A DNA stretch of 64,000 nucleotides from Cacajao melanocephalus. Taxonomy: Eukaryota; Chordata; Mammalia; Primates; Pitheciidae. The notes beneath the pieces were generated by a model. It did no database searches. It saw nothing but the letters and a program-made list of their open reading frames with translations, and had not been told where the DNA came from. Location of the stretch: assembly GCA_963573385.1 (NCBI GenBank), contig CAUYLG010038414.1, forward strand, positions 1 through 64,000, in the 5' to 3' direction. Both the position numbers and the translations under genes were made by a program. Positions 49,761-62,454 of the stretch are shown here, one piece after another. Numbering within the stretch: the stretch's first letter is position 1; every line of letters begins with the position of its first letter.

Positions 49761-51054
49761 CCACCAGCTGAAGTCAGGCAGAGTCCCACTGGCTCCCAAC
49801 CTCCTTCAAAAGGCACATGTTCCTCCTCACTTGAGAGGGACTTCTGTATTTGACATATATACATATATATGCATATGATATGCTTATATGTAGGAATATA
49901 TAAGCCTGGGAATCCTTTTACCAACAGTTTTTTTTCCCCCATTAATCACTTGGTGGGCAGCAAATTCATTGAATTTGGAAATGCTGTCTTAAAAAGAAAT
50001 CTTTCTGCTAAGTTGACTAGACAATGACCAAACTACCTTTGCCTCTGAGCAGCAATTCACATTCCAGCCACAGCAGCAACCTCAGTGCTAATCATGCAAG
50101 ATGCTTGTCCCTGAATTGAAAACAGGCCCTCAACACCCTAGCAACAGTTACTGTCCAATCAAGACATATCAAAGCAAATCCCAAACACATACCCTTGTCT
50201 TAATTAGTTCACATGGTCAGCTGCTAGTTAACCCTCAGGACAATCCAACTTCCTGGCCAACTGCACATGTCATGCACCAGGAACAACTTTTCCAGTTCCC
50301 AGATTGCTTGCCTGCGTCAGTCTGTCTTTGGCTATCCACTGGGCTCACTCTTTCGTTTAGTTCCAGCTTCCAAAACATAACTCGGCTTCTGACCCTTAGT
50401 AACTGATGTCTCTGGACCTCTAGCTCTGACTACCTAGATTCCAAATTGCTTTTGTGGTCCAAAGTTCCATCCTTTGCATATCTCTTAATCACTTCCTCAC
50501 CATTTTGACAATTGCTGACTGCATGCTACATGCCAGAATTACGTTACTTGTCGTGGTGACAAAGGTAAACAACACCAGTCCCTGCACTGGACGCCCTCAA
50601 GTTTCAGAGGGGGTGACGGGCCAGCTAGTTGATTTAAGGGTACATGGGTGTTCTAAAGACTTAAGGTTCCAAGAATTGTGTGTTGCTCTACAGCAGCAAT
50701 AAAGATTATAAATATTTTGGAGTCCTCCTGTCATCTATAATAATAAATCTTTCAGCTGATCAATAGGGGAAACAGACAAAGAAATCTTTTCACACAATAA
50801 AAATCGTTTTTACTGACTTCTCGTATTATCCTTTCTACTGTGTTGAAGATTGAATTCTGTTACTTAACGACTTATGTGATAGTTCAAGTCCTTCAGAATC
50901 TCTACGACTTAGTCTCTTGCTACATACAATTGACGATTGTCTCAGGGTAGGAATCCTGGTAGTGTCTCTTGTGGTGTCATCGTTGTTTACCTGGGTAGTG
51001 TAGCCCAAGGACCCTCATTAAATAATTTTCAATTAATTGTTGAGTCTTTGAAGA
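49761..51054. other. Unassigned intronic DNA with a possible L2 piece
   Basis: Mostly unassigned. A short TA-rich run is at 49854-49905. 50505-50650 (gcatgctacatgccagaatt, then gtccctgcactggacgccct) resembles an antisense L2 3' region, with low certainty. The frame at 50101-50406 has no recognisable domain. Confidence 0.4.
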
Positions 51055-51237
51055 GTGCTGGGCTTCACAAACCCTGTTGTGAATTGAAGTCCCTTGGGAA
51101 TCTTTAAGAATAGGATAGATGTCCAGACTCTACCCCCAGAAGTTATGATTTCATTTTTCTGGGGTGGGGGCAAGATCATGGGTATATTATAAAAGTTCCC
51201 TTGGTAATTCCACAGCTGGCCAGGGCTGAGAACCACT
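51055..51237 (+). mobile_element. MER5A-like hAT-Charlie MITE
   Basis: 'gtcccttgggaatctttaag', 'tccagactctacccccagaa', 'tttctggggtgggggcaaga' and 'cagggctgagaaccactgtg' match MER5A. The 3' inverted repeat (gagaaccactg) is clear. The 5' repeat is eroded. Confidence 0.82.
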
Positions 51238-51438
51238 GTGCTGGAGATTCTGGCTGAAGGGGGCTTGAGCCCAGCTCAGCTCATGAACTGCTTGAGGAGC
51301 ACATGAGAGCGGCATATGAGAGTAGCAGCACCCTTCTTCTTATTAAACACATAAGTGAGTCTCACTTTTTCAAGATCATTACACTTCTTTGGTATCATAC
51401 AGAATAATCATATATGTGGGTACTATAAAAATAAATGT

Positions 51439-51827
51439 GTTGTTATGGGTTAAACTGTGTCCCCTTCATATGCTAAGTTCATATGTCAAAGTCCTAACAC
51501 CCAGTACCTCTGAATGTGACTGTCTTTGGAGATAGAGCCTTTAAAGAGGTAATTAAGGTAGCATGAGGTCATAGAGGTGGGCCCTAATCCAGTATGCCTG
51601 GTGCCGTTATAAGAAGAGGAGATTAAGACTCAGACAGGCACAGAAGGAGGACAACAGGGAGACACAGAAAGAAGACAGCTATCTGAGAGAAGCCTCAGGA
51701 GAAACCAAACCTGAAGACACCTTTATCTCAAATATCCAGGCTCCAGAACTGTGAGATAATAAACGTCGGCTGTTGAAGCCACTCAGTTGATAGCATTTTG
51801 TTACAGCAGCGAGAGTAAATGAATATG
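51439..51827 (+). mobile_element. MLT1 LTR, sense
   Basis: Begins 'gttgttatgggttaaactgt', continues 'tcatatgtcaaagtcctaac', 'gactgtctttggagatagag', 'ggtgggccctaatccagtat', 'ttataagaagagg' and 'ctccagaactgtgagataat', and ends 'cagcagcgagagtaaatg'. All MLT1 landmarks are in order at full length; no internal sequence adjoins it. Confidence 0.9.
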
Positions 51828-51929
51828 TAAGAGCATTGCATGAAAAGAAAGGCAGAACTGTGAAGGAGCTCCTAAAACCTCAAGATTTTCTTAACCTAAT
51901 CCAAGAAACATTTCAAAGTTCTGTGTATC

Positions 51930-52040
51930 TTTAGTTCAATAACTATGAACCAAACACCTACTAGGTACTGGTATTGTGCTAGATGCTTATGGATAGCACC
52001 TGTCTTTGAGTAACACATAAACCAGAGGTAAATTAAGGTC
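51930..52040 (-). mobile_element. L2/MIR-type 3' end relic, antisense
   Basis: 'aaccaaacacctactaggta' then 'ctggtattgtgctagatgct' is the reverse complement of the common L2 3' end (…gcctagcacagtgcctggcacatagtaggtgctcaa). Confidence 0.55.
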
Positions 52041-53626
52041 TTTAAAGCATAATCACTTCATGCTTTGGGTTCCAAAGTTGTAAAGTAGCACCATCCAAAA
52101 TGTTGCCTGTATGCTCCACAGGGTCTCTGTGAGCAGATGATGATTTAATGCACTCAACATGTTTTGAGAAGTGTTAACGCATTGTACAAAACCTGGGAAT
52201 GACAGACACCTAATCACACAATCCTCCAAGAGCCAAGTCTGACTCTGCAAAGCTCATGTGGGTCCACAACACTACTGGGAATAGAAATGAAGCAACAGAA
52301 CACATCTGCCCTGGAAGTGCACCTGACGGAGTCACTCATTCAAAGGGTGGGTACTGGCTAAGCTCCTTATTCATCCTCTACTCCTGGTTCTTTTGTTTGT
52401 TGGTTGGTTGTTTTTTTTTTTTTTTCTTAAAAACTCACCAACTTGAAATGGGGACTCTGAGAAAATGGGATATGCAAAAATATTCAGGAACATCCTGTGT
52501 CATTACATAATAAAAGAATCTGAGTATGTCAAACCATTACTTTGCCCTTTATGGCAACTTCCATGAGGATGAGGCCCATGTTTATTTGTACATATTTATA
52601 TATTTAGCCCAGAGAATTACATGGCCCAGAGAGGAAGCCCAGTCAATATATGTTAAAAGAATAATTATATTAGTATATGCACACCTTCCTAGTGAATCTA
52701 TTGCCTTTCAGTTTCCTAGCTAAATGTTATATTAGTTTTTCAATGGACTGAATGGATGTGTTCATGCAACATCAGTTCATTGCACATTTTCAGAGCACAA
52801 GTCTCCATGCCATGCTACATGGTGTGAAAGCACAAAGAAGGCATGGCTGGCCCTTAACCACTCTATAATTGGTTACAATCCAGTCCTTCAGTCACAACAC
52901 ATCAATAGCCTACTAGTGACTGGAATGAGACCTAGAAACTTTTAAAATATTTTTGTCTTTCTTTGGTATTTTAGTTTTCAGATAAAATCTTTTCTTTCCT
53001 TATTTATTCATCTATTTAACAGGATTTATTTACACTTGATCTTTGCATCCTACAACTGTATTTTATAAAATGGTCCCAATTAAATTATATTGCCAAAAAT
53101 TAAAAAATGTGATGGAGTTAAGGTTGTAAGTATCAATATCAAGCTAGTCTCCCCTTGTAATTAAAATCTACTATGCCATGTTTGACTTTTATTTCTCTTG
53201 TAAATTGAAGCAAAAATGCATGTTAATCCTTCTCCTTTACACTTAAAAATATTTAATGTCTTCCCTCCCATGGCTACCATAGCTAATAATATCCTTATTA
53301 CCACATGCATTTGGGTAAGGTTTATATTTTAAATATGCTGGATAATATTGCTTTAATATTCTTAAATAGAATTGATTAGAATCCTATTTTAAATAGAATT
53401 TAATGGTTTACAATGTTTTTTTATATGTGTATTTTTCTACCATATTCACTTTCTATCTCTCAACTACTATAACTTTCTAAAAAATGTCCACACCTGGAGA
53501 ACCCATTCTAATCCCTTAGAGGAAATTGCCACCAAAAAGACAGAGCTGCCCCTTGACTCTTAGTCCCCAAGGAAAATTAGTATTTTCCAGAACTGTTTAC
53601 ATAGCTATGTTCCACCAAAACCACAT
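52041..53626. other. Unassigned intronic DNA
   Basis: AT-rich; no gene or confident repeat. A T run of 14 is at ~52411-52424. Frames at 52053-52250 (-) and 52256-52510 (+) have no recognisable domain. Confidence 0.45.
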
Positions 53627-53795
53627 GGCCAGGTGCAGTGGCTCATGCCTGGAATCCCAATGCTTTGGGAGGCCAAGGTGAGAGGATTACTTGAGCCCAG
53701 GAGTTTGAGGCTACAGTGAGCTATGATCACATAACTGCACTTCTGCCTGGGCAAGAGAGCAAGATCCTAACTCCAAAAAGAATTTAAAAAAATAC
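53627..53795 (+). mobile_element. Deleted Alu or monomeric Alu-like SINE, sense
   Basis: Starts 'ggccaggtgcagtggctcat' and runs to 'gcccaggagtttgaggctac', then directly 'agtgagctatgatcacataa' and 'gcctgggcaagagagcaaga'. It is either a monomer or a dimer that lost ~120 bp across the linker. Confidence 0.85.
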
Positions 53796-54540
53796 AGACA
53801 TCTATATAACTGAAGAAAGGTGGATCACCAGTGGTGTTTATTGTCTTATCCCTTTGCAAAAGGAAAAAAAAAATTTTTTAGGGGAGAATTTAGCAACTTG
53901 TGCCCTATCTTTGAAAGCAAAATATTTTTAAGGGTATATAAGCCTGCGTGATTATTACTTATAGCTTTCAAAAATCATTTTTAGCATCCCCTTTAAGTTC
54001 TGTAAGTGCTCCTTTATGATATCTAAACATCAGCTAAAGTATTTACCACAATGTCTAATGAGCAGCTTTTTTCTCATGTACAATATTTCCATAAACTAGA
54101 GGAATACCTTTAAAATAAGAAACAAATAATCTAAATTCCAAGCACATAGGACACTTACAGTAGTTTAATGTTGATCAAGTATCTTAATCTCCACAAGGAC
54201 AATGTAAGAAGCCCATCAGAGTTCTTTGGATTCTAATTACTTTGAATCAAATTTAATTTCCATTTAATAATTACATAGAGGTAAACACCTTTTTGGACAA
54301 TTTAAACAAAATGTCTGGTTTTCATTGTACGCTCTTGTGCATCAGCTCAGGTACTGATTTCAGCTGATTTTTTAAAAACCCCTCATTATGAGAATATAAG
54401 AATAAAAGCATCTTTAAACCAGAAAATAGGCAGCCATCCTTTTCTATCTACTAGTCTGTAAACCAATGTAATAGTTGATTTGTCTTTACATTGGTGCTGA
54501 TTATCAAGGCATTCTTTTAAGATATTAAGTTACTCATTTA

Positions 54541-54830
<290 letters not shown>

Positions 54831-54886
54831 AAGTTATTTATTCTAAAATTTTCAGATTAAACCTTTTATTTCTTTATTTCTATAAT

Positions 54887-55280
54887 TCCCAGAACCTGTG
54901 AATATGTTACTTTACAAGGCAAAAAGGACTTTGCAGATGTGATTAAGTTCATTATATTGAGATTGAGAGGTGATTGTGGACTCCCCAAGTGGGCCCAGTG
55001 AAATCTCAAGGGTACCTACATGGGAAAGAAGGAGGCAGGAGAGATGTGGCCTCGTGAAGAAGAGTAGGCCAGTCATTCCTGGCTTTGAAGACAGAAAGGT
55101 CCAGGAACCAAGGAAGACAGGTGGCAGCTGGAAAGGACAGCCTGCGGAAAGGACTCCAGCCCTCCGCTTTAGCTCACTTCAGACTCCTGACCCATAGACC
55201 TATAAGATAATACATTTGTATTGTTTTAAGCCACCAAGTTTGCAGTAATTTATTACAGCAGCAATAGGAAAGTAATACAG
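54887..55280 (+). mobile_element. MLT1-class LTR, sense, 5' truncated
   Basis: 'agaacctgtgaatatgttac', 'gactttgcagatgtgattaa', 'acaggtggcagctggaaagg', 'agataatacatttgtattgt', 'tttaagccaccaagtttgca' and 'cagcaataggaaagtaatac' are MLT1 landmarks in order. The first ~40 bp are missing. Confidence 0.85.
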
Positions 55281-55900
55281 TAAAGATTCATCAACACTTG
55301 ATCTTGATTTTGCCATTCTATTAACTTGAATTACTAATCAAAGATCATCCACATACCAGAAAAATACAAATTTTAAAACAATTTGGAAGGCTGTGGTAGA
55401 GCAGGTGGACCAGCAGCTGCCCCTATCAGCATTCCCGTGCTCACTCCCTGATGGTGAAAAATGAGATGCAACATTCTAATTCATTGGGAACATTTAGAGT
55501 CCACCTGGGTGGTCTCATGTAAGATCTAATCAGAAATTAAATGGTCCTTTTATGTAATGAGTTGGGAAACTAGGAGATGCCCATTACAGAGGCTTTTAAT
55601 GAGCTGGAGTGGTGCCCAAAGATTGTACTATTTTAATTCTCAAATGTGTCATTTCTCCTAAAGTAGAGGGCGCTCAAAAACATAAAGTTCCAAAATCCTC
55701 AGTCAAGGCATTACTGAGGAATACAAGACAGCTAATGGACTTTAGGGACCTTGCAGTGGGGCGTAAGAAACCGAGAGATGGTTCGCTGGGTCATGAATGT
55801 AGAGGCCATCTACCCAGTTCCTGGGTAACCCTGCAGCATCTTCTGAGCATTACAGTTCTGAGGCACCTGTACCTGCTGTAGGAGCTAGGGAAGTCCAAAC
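55281..55900. other. Unassigned intronic DNA before the minisatellite
   Basis: Nothing recognised. The frame at 55609-55881 has no domain. It becomes more GC-rich as it approaches 55901. Confidence 0.45.
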
Positions 55901-56394
55901 GACAGCAATCCAGGACCCTCCTCATTCCTCAGTTGTGGGCAGGCCACCCTGGGTAGGACAGCAATCCAGGGCCTCCTCATTTCTCAGCCGCAGGCATGTC
56001 ACCCTGGGACAGAAATCTGGGGCCCCCCTCATTCCTCAGTGGTGGGCACGCCACCCTGGGTGGGACAGAAATCCGGGGACCTCCTCATTCCTCAGCGGTG
56101 GGCATGTCACCCTGGGTGAGACAGCAATTCGGGGCCCCCTCATTTCTCAATACCAGGAACATCATCCTGGGTGGGACAGTGATCCGGGGCCCCCTCGTTT
56201 GTCAGCAGCAGGCAGGTCACCCTGGGTGGGACAGCAATCCAGGGCCCCCTTCATTCCTCAGTGGCAGGCACATCACCCTGGGTGGGACAGTGATCTGGGG
56301 CCCCCTCATTCCTCAGCGATAGGCACATTGCCCTTGGTGATACAACAATCCGGGGCCCCTTCACTCCTCAGTGTGGGGCATGCCACCTTGGCTG
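55901..56394. repeat. GC-rich minisatellite, nine ~55-bp units
   Basis: Units start with gacag at 55901, 55957, 56008, 56064, 56120, 56175, 56230 and 56286, with a degenerate ninth at 56339. Lengths are 51-56 bp. The shared unit is a gacag(c/t/a)(a/g)atccgg start, then ggccccctcattcctcag, a variable .g.gggca block and caccctgggtgg. Units differ at ~10-20% of positions with scattered CpGs. The periodicity opens overlapping frames of 186 and 108 codons (55935-56495, 55996-56322), which are by-products. Confidence 0.95.
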
Positions 56395-58639
56395 GCTCTT
56401 CTTCTGTCTTCCTTCTCTGTGTGCTTCACCAAACTTCCCTGATTTCATGGAGAGCTCAAAAGAGAATACTCTCTGGCAATAAAGATGGAAGTTAATAGTA
56501 ATTAACTTACTCACATCTGTAAAGTCCTTTTTGCCTTGTAAAATAATATATTGACAAAATATGGAGATTAAATAAAGAAACAAAATAATCAGAAAATTGT
56601 AGAATATATCAATAACATCATGTTTTAAAAGAATGCCTTGATAATCAGTGCCGAGGTAAGGTCAAATCTAAAGGGGTGGGCCCCTTTCTCACTTCATTCA
56701 CTTGGCTGTTTGACAGTAACAGAAGGAACCCATTTCTACGTACACAAAGCTGCAGAACAGGAACGATCCTTGCAGCCCTGGTATTTATAAAGATTTGTTT
56801 ATTTGCATAGCGCTCTATGGCAGACTTGAATTTCTTATGGAAAATAATAAACACGAACAAAAAACTCTTTAAGGCTGACAGTTTAAATTGAAACTGATCA
56901 CATGCACTCACATTCAGCTTCATGTTTTAAATATTATTTTGAAAATGAAAACTTTCCAAGTGTTTTTGTAATGCTTTGTTTCAGTCACGATTTGCCAATC
57001 AACTGCACATCGGTAAGAAATAGCTTAGGCAATTCTGGTGACATTCTCCCCTTTTCCTTGTTCTCCCTTTCCACCCTGGCCTCTTTCCGCTGTATTCTTC
57101 TTCCTTCTCATTGTTTCTGTAGACCCAAACCAACAACAACAGGACCTCTTATCAATACCTCAATTTAGCAAATGTAATCAGTACTGTGGGTAAGAGGGAA
57201 GCAACTGAGTCCTGACTCTCTTTGTAGTTATCATCCGACAGGGAAAGAAACAGGCCAAGAGTGGGCTGAGTAGGTAAGAGAACGGGATGACTATAGGCAG
57301 AATCATGGGAGAGACACAGAATGTGGTGGTAGAGAGGGTCAGAGCGAAAAAGCAGGCACAGAGCAAGGACACAGGACGAGATCCAGAGGCAGAAAGGAGG
57401 CCAGAGGGCACTGACAACACACAGGAACCAAAACCCAGACAATTCCCTTCAGGGGCCCCAGAAAGAAAGTGAACCCCTGAGAACCCCCTGCAAGGGATGG
57501 GTATGAGGGGGGTGGGGTCACGGTACTTAACAAAGAGGAGTGCCTCAGAAATGCAATTCATTCATCAAAAATAAGTAACAAGTTATTCATTTAAACAAGT
57601 GATAACTCAAGGTGAAAAGAAAACAAATGCTGCGATTCTGAATCCAACCCTAGAAAAGGCAAAACCAAAAATGCACAAGAGCTGGTTCTCTATCAAATAA
57701 GGTAATGTCTTTTCACTGGAGGCAAATTCCCTCCCGGTTTTCATCCCCATGCATGTGGATTTGATATATTTATTTAGATTTTTCTTTTTAATACTCTTGT
57801 TGGAAAAACTTCATCCTTTTGTTATTTCCTTCTCCCTTAATTATTGTTTTCTACAATTGTTTATTGCATTATTTACTTTGTCCTGGTGATGTTTAAACAG
57901 GGAGTTGGCAGAGACACTGACAAGCTGAGGGAAGGTCAAAGGAGACCACAGGATTGATGGGTCAGGGTTTAAAACGGCCTCAGGTGGAAGAATCAGGTCC
58001 ACCAGCCTGGAGAAAACCCTCATAAGAATGTGGTTTGCGCATTCAAACATCTAAAAGAATTTCCAGGTTAGAGGGATGAGAGTTAACGTTAAGATTTTTT
58101 CAAAGAACATAACTTGGACAAGTTAATAAAGTCACAAAGATGTGTTTTTGCCCTCTATGGTCAAAATTTCTAATTGTCAATTGGTTGGGTTGCCCTGGAA
58201 TTCAAACTGCTCCTTATATTACTGGAAGTATTTTAGCAGAAATTAAGTGATATGTTATTAATGGTAATGTAGAAAACTTAAGCATTAAGAATAGAGTTCT
58301 TCAAGACATAACCTCTAATGTCCCTTACAATTCTAAAAATCTATGATACTTTTAATACTCTAAATAACCACAAATGACTCTCACCATAACACATTTCATT
58401 ACAAGAAACACAATCTTTATGAAAGCATGAATACTTTTCATTTCCGAGACGGGGTTTGGATCTTTTTTACTGAGTATGTATAATATAATTTCTAACATAA
58501 TATGTTCAGGTAATATCTATTTCAATCATTCCAGGGATGGAATTCATGCTATACAATTTCATACCCATTTATTTTATCAGTGTTTATGGGTGTTGTATTG
58601 CAGAACGGTTCTTCTGTATAAAAGAGATAGCATGCTAAA
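56395..58639. other. Unassigned intronic DNA
   Basis: No gene or confident repeat in ~2.2 kb. The minus-strand frames at 56645-56923 and 57178-57561 are Phe/Leu/Ser-rich or overlap each other in different frames, and no domain is recognised. A purine-rich stretch is at ~57300-57420. Confidence 0.45.
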
Positions 58640-58765
58640 AACAGGCATGCTCTTCCCTCTGTCTGGAACATTCTTCCTCAGGGTCTTTTCAATGATAGAC
58701 TATTTCCATCCTCAGATGGAGACCTCTTCTTCTGAGCTCAGATTCATATCTTGATTGAGTGCTTA
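58640..58765 (+). mobile_element. L2 LINE relic, sense
   Basis: 'catgctcttccctctgtctg', 'gaacattcttcctcagggtc' and 'tcttcttctgagctcagatt' resemble the L2 segment 'cctctgcctggaatgctcttcccccag … cttcattcaggtctcagctc'. Confidence 0.5.
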
Positions 58766-58840
58766 GGCATTGTATTAGTTTCTTATGGCTGTTCTAATAA
58801 TCTACTACTAACTGGGTGGCTTAAGAGAACAGAAATGACT

Positions 58841-58966
58841 TCTAATCCCGGATCTTTGGGAGGTGAAAGTGAGAGGACGGCTTGAGCTCAGTAGTTCCAG
58901 ACTAGCCTGGGCAACAGAGTGAGACCCTGTCTCTATTAAGTAATAATAATAATAACCAAACAAATA
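58841..58966 (+). mobile_element. Alu left-arm fragment, sense
   Basis: 'cttctaatcccggatctttg', 'ggaggtgaaagtgagaggac', 'cttgagctcagtagttccag' and 'gcctgggcaacagagtgaga' followed by an A/AAT-rich tail: a monomer-length Alu inserted in the MLT1 LTR. Confidence 0.8.
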
Positions 58967-59162
58967 AAAAACAAATGTATTGCCTTACTGTTCTGGAGGC
59001 TAAAAGTCTGCAATTAAAGTTTCAGCAGGGCCCTGCTCCCCATGAAGGCTTTAGTGTGGAATTGCTCCCTACCCCTTCTGACTTTGGGTAGCAGCTATTC
59101 ATCCACGGTAGTCCTCGCGTACAGCAGCATCACTCCAGTCCCAGCCTCAGTCATCACACGCT

Positions 59163-59184
59163 GGTGGTGGTGGTGGTGATGGTG

Positions 59185-59216
<32 letters not shown>
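59163..59216. repeat. (TGG)n then (GT)n array
   Basis: Short ggtggtggt run followed by about 15 GT repeats. Confidence 0.95.
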
Positions 59217-59217
<1 letters not shown>

Positions 59218-59401
59218 CTCTCTTCTTATAAGGATACCAGGTATATTGGGTTAATGGCCCATACTATTTCAGTATGTCCAAGTTATATTAACTTGATTAC
59301 ATCTGCAAAGACTGTATTTACAAATAAGGTCACATTCTGAGATCCTGGGGGTTAGGACTCCCAACATATCTTTTGTGTGTGTATGTGTGAGGGGGGTCCT
59401 G

Positions 59402-59402
<1 letters not shown>

Positions 59403-59443
<41 letters not shown>
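59403..59443. repeat. (TG)n microsatellite
   Basis: About 20 uninterrupted TG dinucleotides, preceded by a shorter 'gtgtgtgtatgtgtg' block at ~59374. Confidence 0.95.
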
Positions 59444-59444
<1 letters not shown>

Positions 59445-59789
59445 GAAATAAAGGAAGAACACGAGCTTGGATCAGGATTAACATGTAATTCCTGATCTGA
59501 TGGCAGGAATATTAATCAAAGTTTGACATAATTGTGGTGTCTCGTTTATGGCCAAGATGTGAATCCCACTGAAGAATTGCCCACAGCCACTGAACGGCTG
59601 TGAACACACATGCATACCTGGTGACACAAGCAGTTTGCTTCTAATAAAGACATTTCCATTTTGTCTTGTCCATTTAATCTGACATCTGTCATTAGGCGGA
59701 AGATGCATTATTAAGATAACGAACAGAAATGATGTCTTGTTCCTTTTGGAACCCCATGAAGAAATCTCATTTTATTTTAGGGATGAGTG

Positions 59790-59955
59790 GAGTCCACTCA
59801 TATTCACCTATCTTTTTGAGGTATACAATTCTACCCATAACAGGTATCTCAACCACAACATGTCTAAAATGAATCTCTTAATTCTATCCCAAAACGCTTC
59901 TTCACCTATTTTTCTCCACTTCAGTAAATGTCACCACAATCCATCACATGGTGTT

Positions 59956-59989
<34 letters not shown>

Positions 59990-60985
59990 TCAACCTGAAA
60001 ATTAAGGAGGGATCCTTGATTTTTTTGGGCCCTTCCTAGTCCACATCCAATCCACCAGCAAACTCTGCTAGTTTTTACCTCCACGATGTAACTTATATCC
60101 AATCCAGCCTTTCTTGCTCTCCACTGATGTAGGTCCAAGCCTCCCCCAACTCTACCTTGCACTGCAGAAGGCAGCAGCCATCTAAGGGTCCTTCTTGTAA
60201 CTTTTCCTTCCTTGTCATGCACTTTCCATATGGGTGACAGAGAAATCTGTTAAAGAATATGTCTTGTCACCTAATCTGCTATTGAAAATGCTTTAGGGCT
60301 TCTCCTAGCATGAAAAATAAAATCCCTTATGATGTCCACCAAGACCCAGGCTGCCTACCTTTCCAACCTGATCTCAGTTTATCCTCTACCGTTCACACTG
60401 GGATCCTTTCAGAATGCTGGAACCGGTAACTCTTTCCTATCACCTGGGAGTTTTGTACTTCTGGCGTGGTAAACTCATCTTCCAATTCTTGGCATGACTG
60501 GCTGTTTTTCCTCCTTTATGTTTCCACTGAAGCGTCTCCTACTCAGAAAGGCCTCCCAGGACTCCTGCACCGAAGACAGTTTTCTAGTTTCTCTTGTGAC
60601 CTATTGAATGGCTCCACTCTGGGCTCCCTTGTGGCAGTGTTTTACATTGACGCTTTTGCCATCCTCTGGCTGGACAGAGTACACTTATCCTGCTACCCCA
60701 AGACATGAGGGAGCAATAAAAACTGATTTTTGTATGCCACTGAGATATTGTGATTATGTGTTACAAAGCAGAAGGCAACTGATATACTCTATTTCATCAT
60801 TCTGTTTATTTTCTTGATAGCACTAATTACAATCTGTAATGAAATTATTGAATTGATTGTTTATTAGCTCTCACTACAGAATAATTCCATGGAGACAGGA
60901 GGCATATCAGCACCTTGTCTGTCTCCACTACAGAACACTGTCCTGAGTGCATGTACAATAAGTGTTTGTGTAACGAGTGCATGAA
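59790..60985 (+). mobile_element. L2 LINE, ORF2 C-terminus through 3' end
   Basis: One of the longest L2 relics here. 'ggtatctcaaccacaacatg' and 'tcagtaaatgtcaccacaat' come first, then 'ggagggatccttgatttttt', 'ccaatccaccagcaaactct', 'ggcttctcctagcatgaaaa' and 'tgtccaccaagacccaggct'. The 3' end is represented by 'ccttgtctgtctccactaca' and 'tgagtgcatgtacaataagt'. The blocks follow the L2 ORF2-to-3' UTR order. A GT array at 59958-59988 interrupts it. Confidence 0.75.
59958..59988. repeat. (GT)n microsatellite inside L2
   Basis: About 15 GT dinucleotides splitting the L2 coding remnant. Confidence 0.95.
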
Positions 60986-62454
60986 CTCTCTTGGGGCTGA
61001 TTTTATCTATTCTTCATCTTACCCAATAAATCTTTTCTTTTAAAAAAATACTTTACATGACACAAATTACAAACTTCATCTTCAAGTTTCCAATTTTGAA
61101 AGTTTGGGATCCGGGGAGTGATTTAAAAAAAAATACACCCACAAAAGGCAAGAAAGCTCAACACAGAAGACATCATTTTAAAAAGATGAGATTGTGACTT
61201 TTAATTATGTTTTATGCAATTCCATAGTTTGTAATACGTGACCTCAGCTTTTATCTGTCTGATGGGCTCCATTAAGATCTCGGAATCACTATCCCAGCTT
61301 GACACCTCTGATGCTCTTGCTGATTTCACAGTCTTCACCAAATGACTTCCTGCAATGTCTTTTCTGTTTGCTTATACTGAATTGGCACTTGGGGTACAAT
61401 TATTTCCTGTCATTAGTTCAAGGCAAAATGCAAAATTAGGTATTTCTGATTTGCACTTTTGCACACGAATTGTTTTCTTGTCAATACCTGGCACCGATGG
61501 ATTTTTACTGATGGATTTTTCTAGAAAAATAAACACTCACAGCTCTTGGGGTTGTGGACAAGATCACAGCAGCCAACTACTGCCTAAACTCCCCAGTAAT
61601 TGCACAGTAGTGTTCTGAAAATATGAAAATTACATGCCACTAGCCTTTTGCCAACCACTAAATAAAAGTTAAGTGGAAGGGACAGGCAAAATGACACTTT
61701 CTATTTTACAAAGTGAGCTCTTTATTTTTAAAGAATTAGCTGGTCTCACTAAGCTAATCCTTTGCTGAAACCTGAAGGCTGGCAGACAGTTTTCAGAATA
61801 CTTGACATTCATTGTTTGATATGGAAGTTACTATTCTGCTACTATGCTCTTTCATCTTACACTTAAAGTTATTTCTTAATTATCTTCCAAACTGAAAAAC
61901 TCAGCTCAAAGTTACAACCCAACTCAACAGTGCTAGTCACAGGTGTCAAGGAGATGGCTAAGTCCCCTGGAAAGAACTCCCAAACTGGTTTTCAATGGAC
62001 CCACAGTCAGTGTAATGTTCCTACTTTCTGTTTCCTAGTCTCCTCTATTCTGAAGAAAACATTTTCTTTTTCCTTCTACAAAGGCATCCCACAGCTTGTA
62101 TTCCAATGCAATCTGGGTGTCTCTGAAAGAATGTTTCCTTCTGTCCTCCTCCCCCCTGCAAGGGCTCCATGTGAATGCTTTCTTGCTGGTAAAGTAGGAA
62201 ACGTGAGTTGAGCTTCTGAGCAGACTCTCCTTCTTCAGCCTTCAACGGCTATTAGTCTCCTTGTGCATTCGTGAGGAAGGACACAGTCACCATCCTGAAT
62301 GAAAACCACCAAGCAGGTTTCCTGTGGGGCTTTGAATCTCACAGATCTAGTGATCCAACACACAGCTCATGCTGGAACTGCACTGATGGAATGAATGAGA
62401 AACCATGTCCCTCCCGCCCAGGCCTTCACAAGTTCACTCTATTCAGTGTATGGG
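60986..62454. other. Unassigned intronic DNA
   Basis: No gene or confident repeat. Plus-strand frames at 61355-61618 and 61930-62211 have no recognisable domain. The first lacks any similarity I know and the second overlaps a minus frame. Confidence 0.45.

Larger units (their letters stand above)
58769..59445 (-). mobile_element. MLT1 LTR, antisense, split by an Alu fragment and GT arrays
   Basis: 'tgtattagtttcttatggct', 'actgggtggcttaagagaac', 'ttactgttctggaggctaaa', 'ttctcttcttataaggatac', 'catctgcaaagactgtattt' and 'aaataaggtcacattctgag' are antisense MLT1 landmarks. An Alu piece lies after the first ~70 bp. Two GT arrays interrupt the middle and the far end. Confidence 0.85.

Noticed and set aside
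55901..56394. Regularly spaced repeats resembling a CRISPR array
   Set aside because: The units are head-to-tail without unique spacers, and the DNA is clearly primate.
55935..56495. 186-codon open frame, the longest in the window
   Set aside because: It lies mostly on the minisatellite, with a second overlapping repetitive frame. Open length comes from repetition, not coding selection.
57178..57561. 127-codon minus-strand frame
   Set aside because: Low-complexity Leu/Ser/Pro/Cys composition opposite a purine-rich stretch, overlapped by two other frames.
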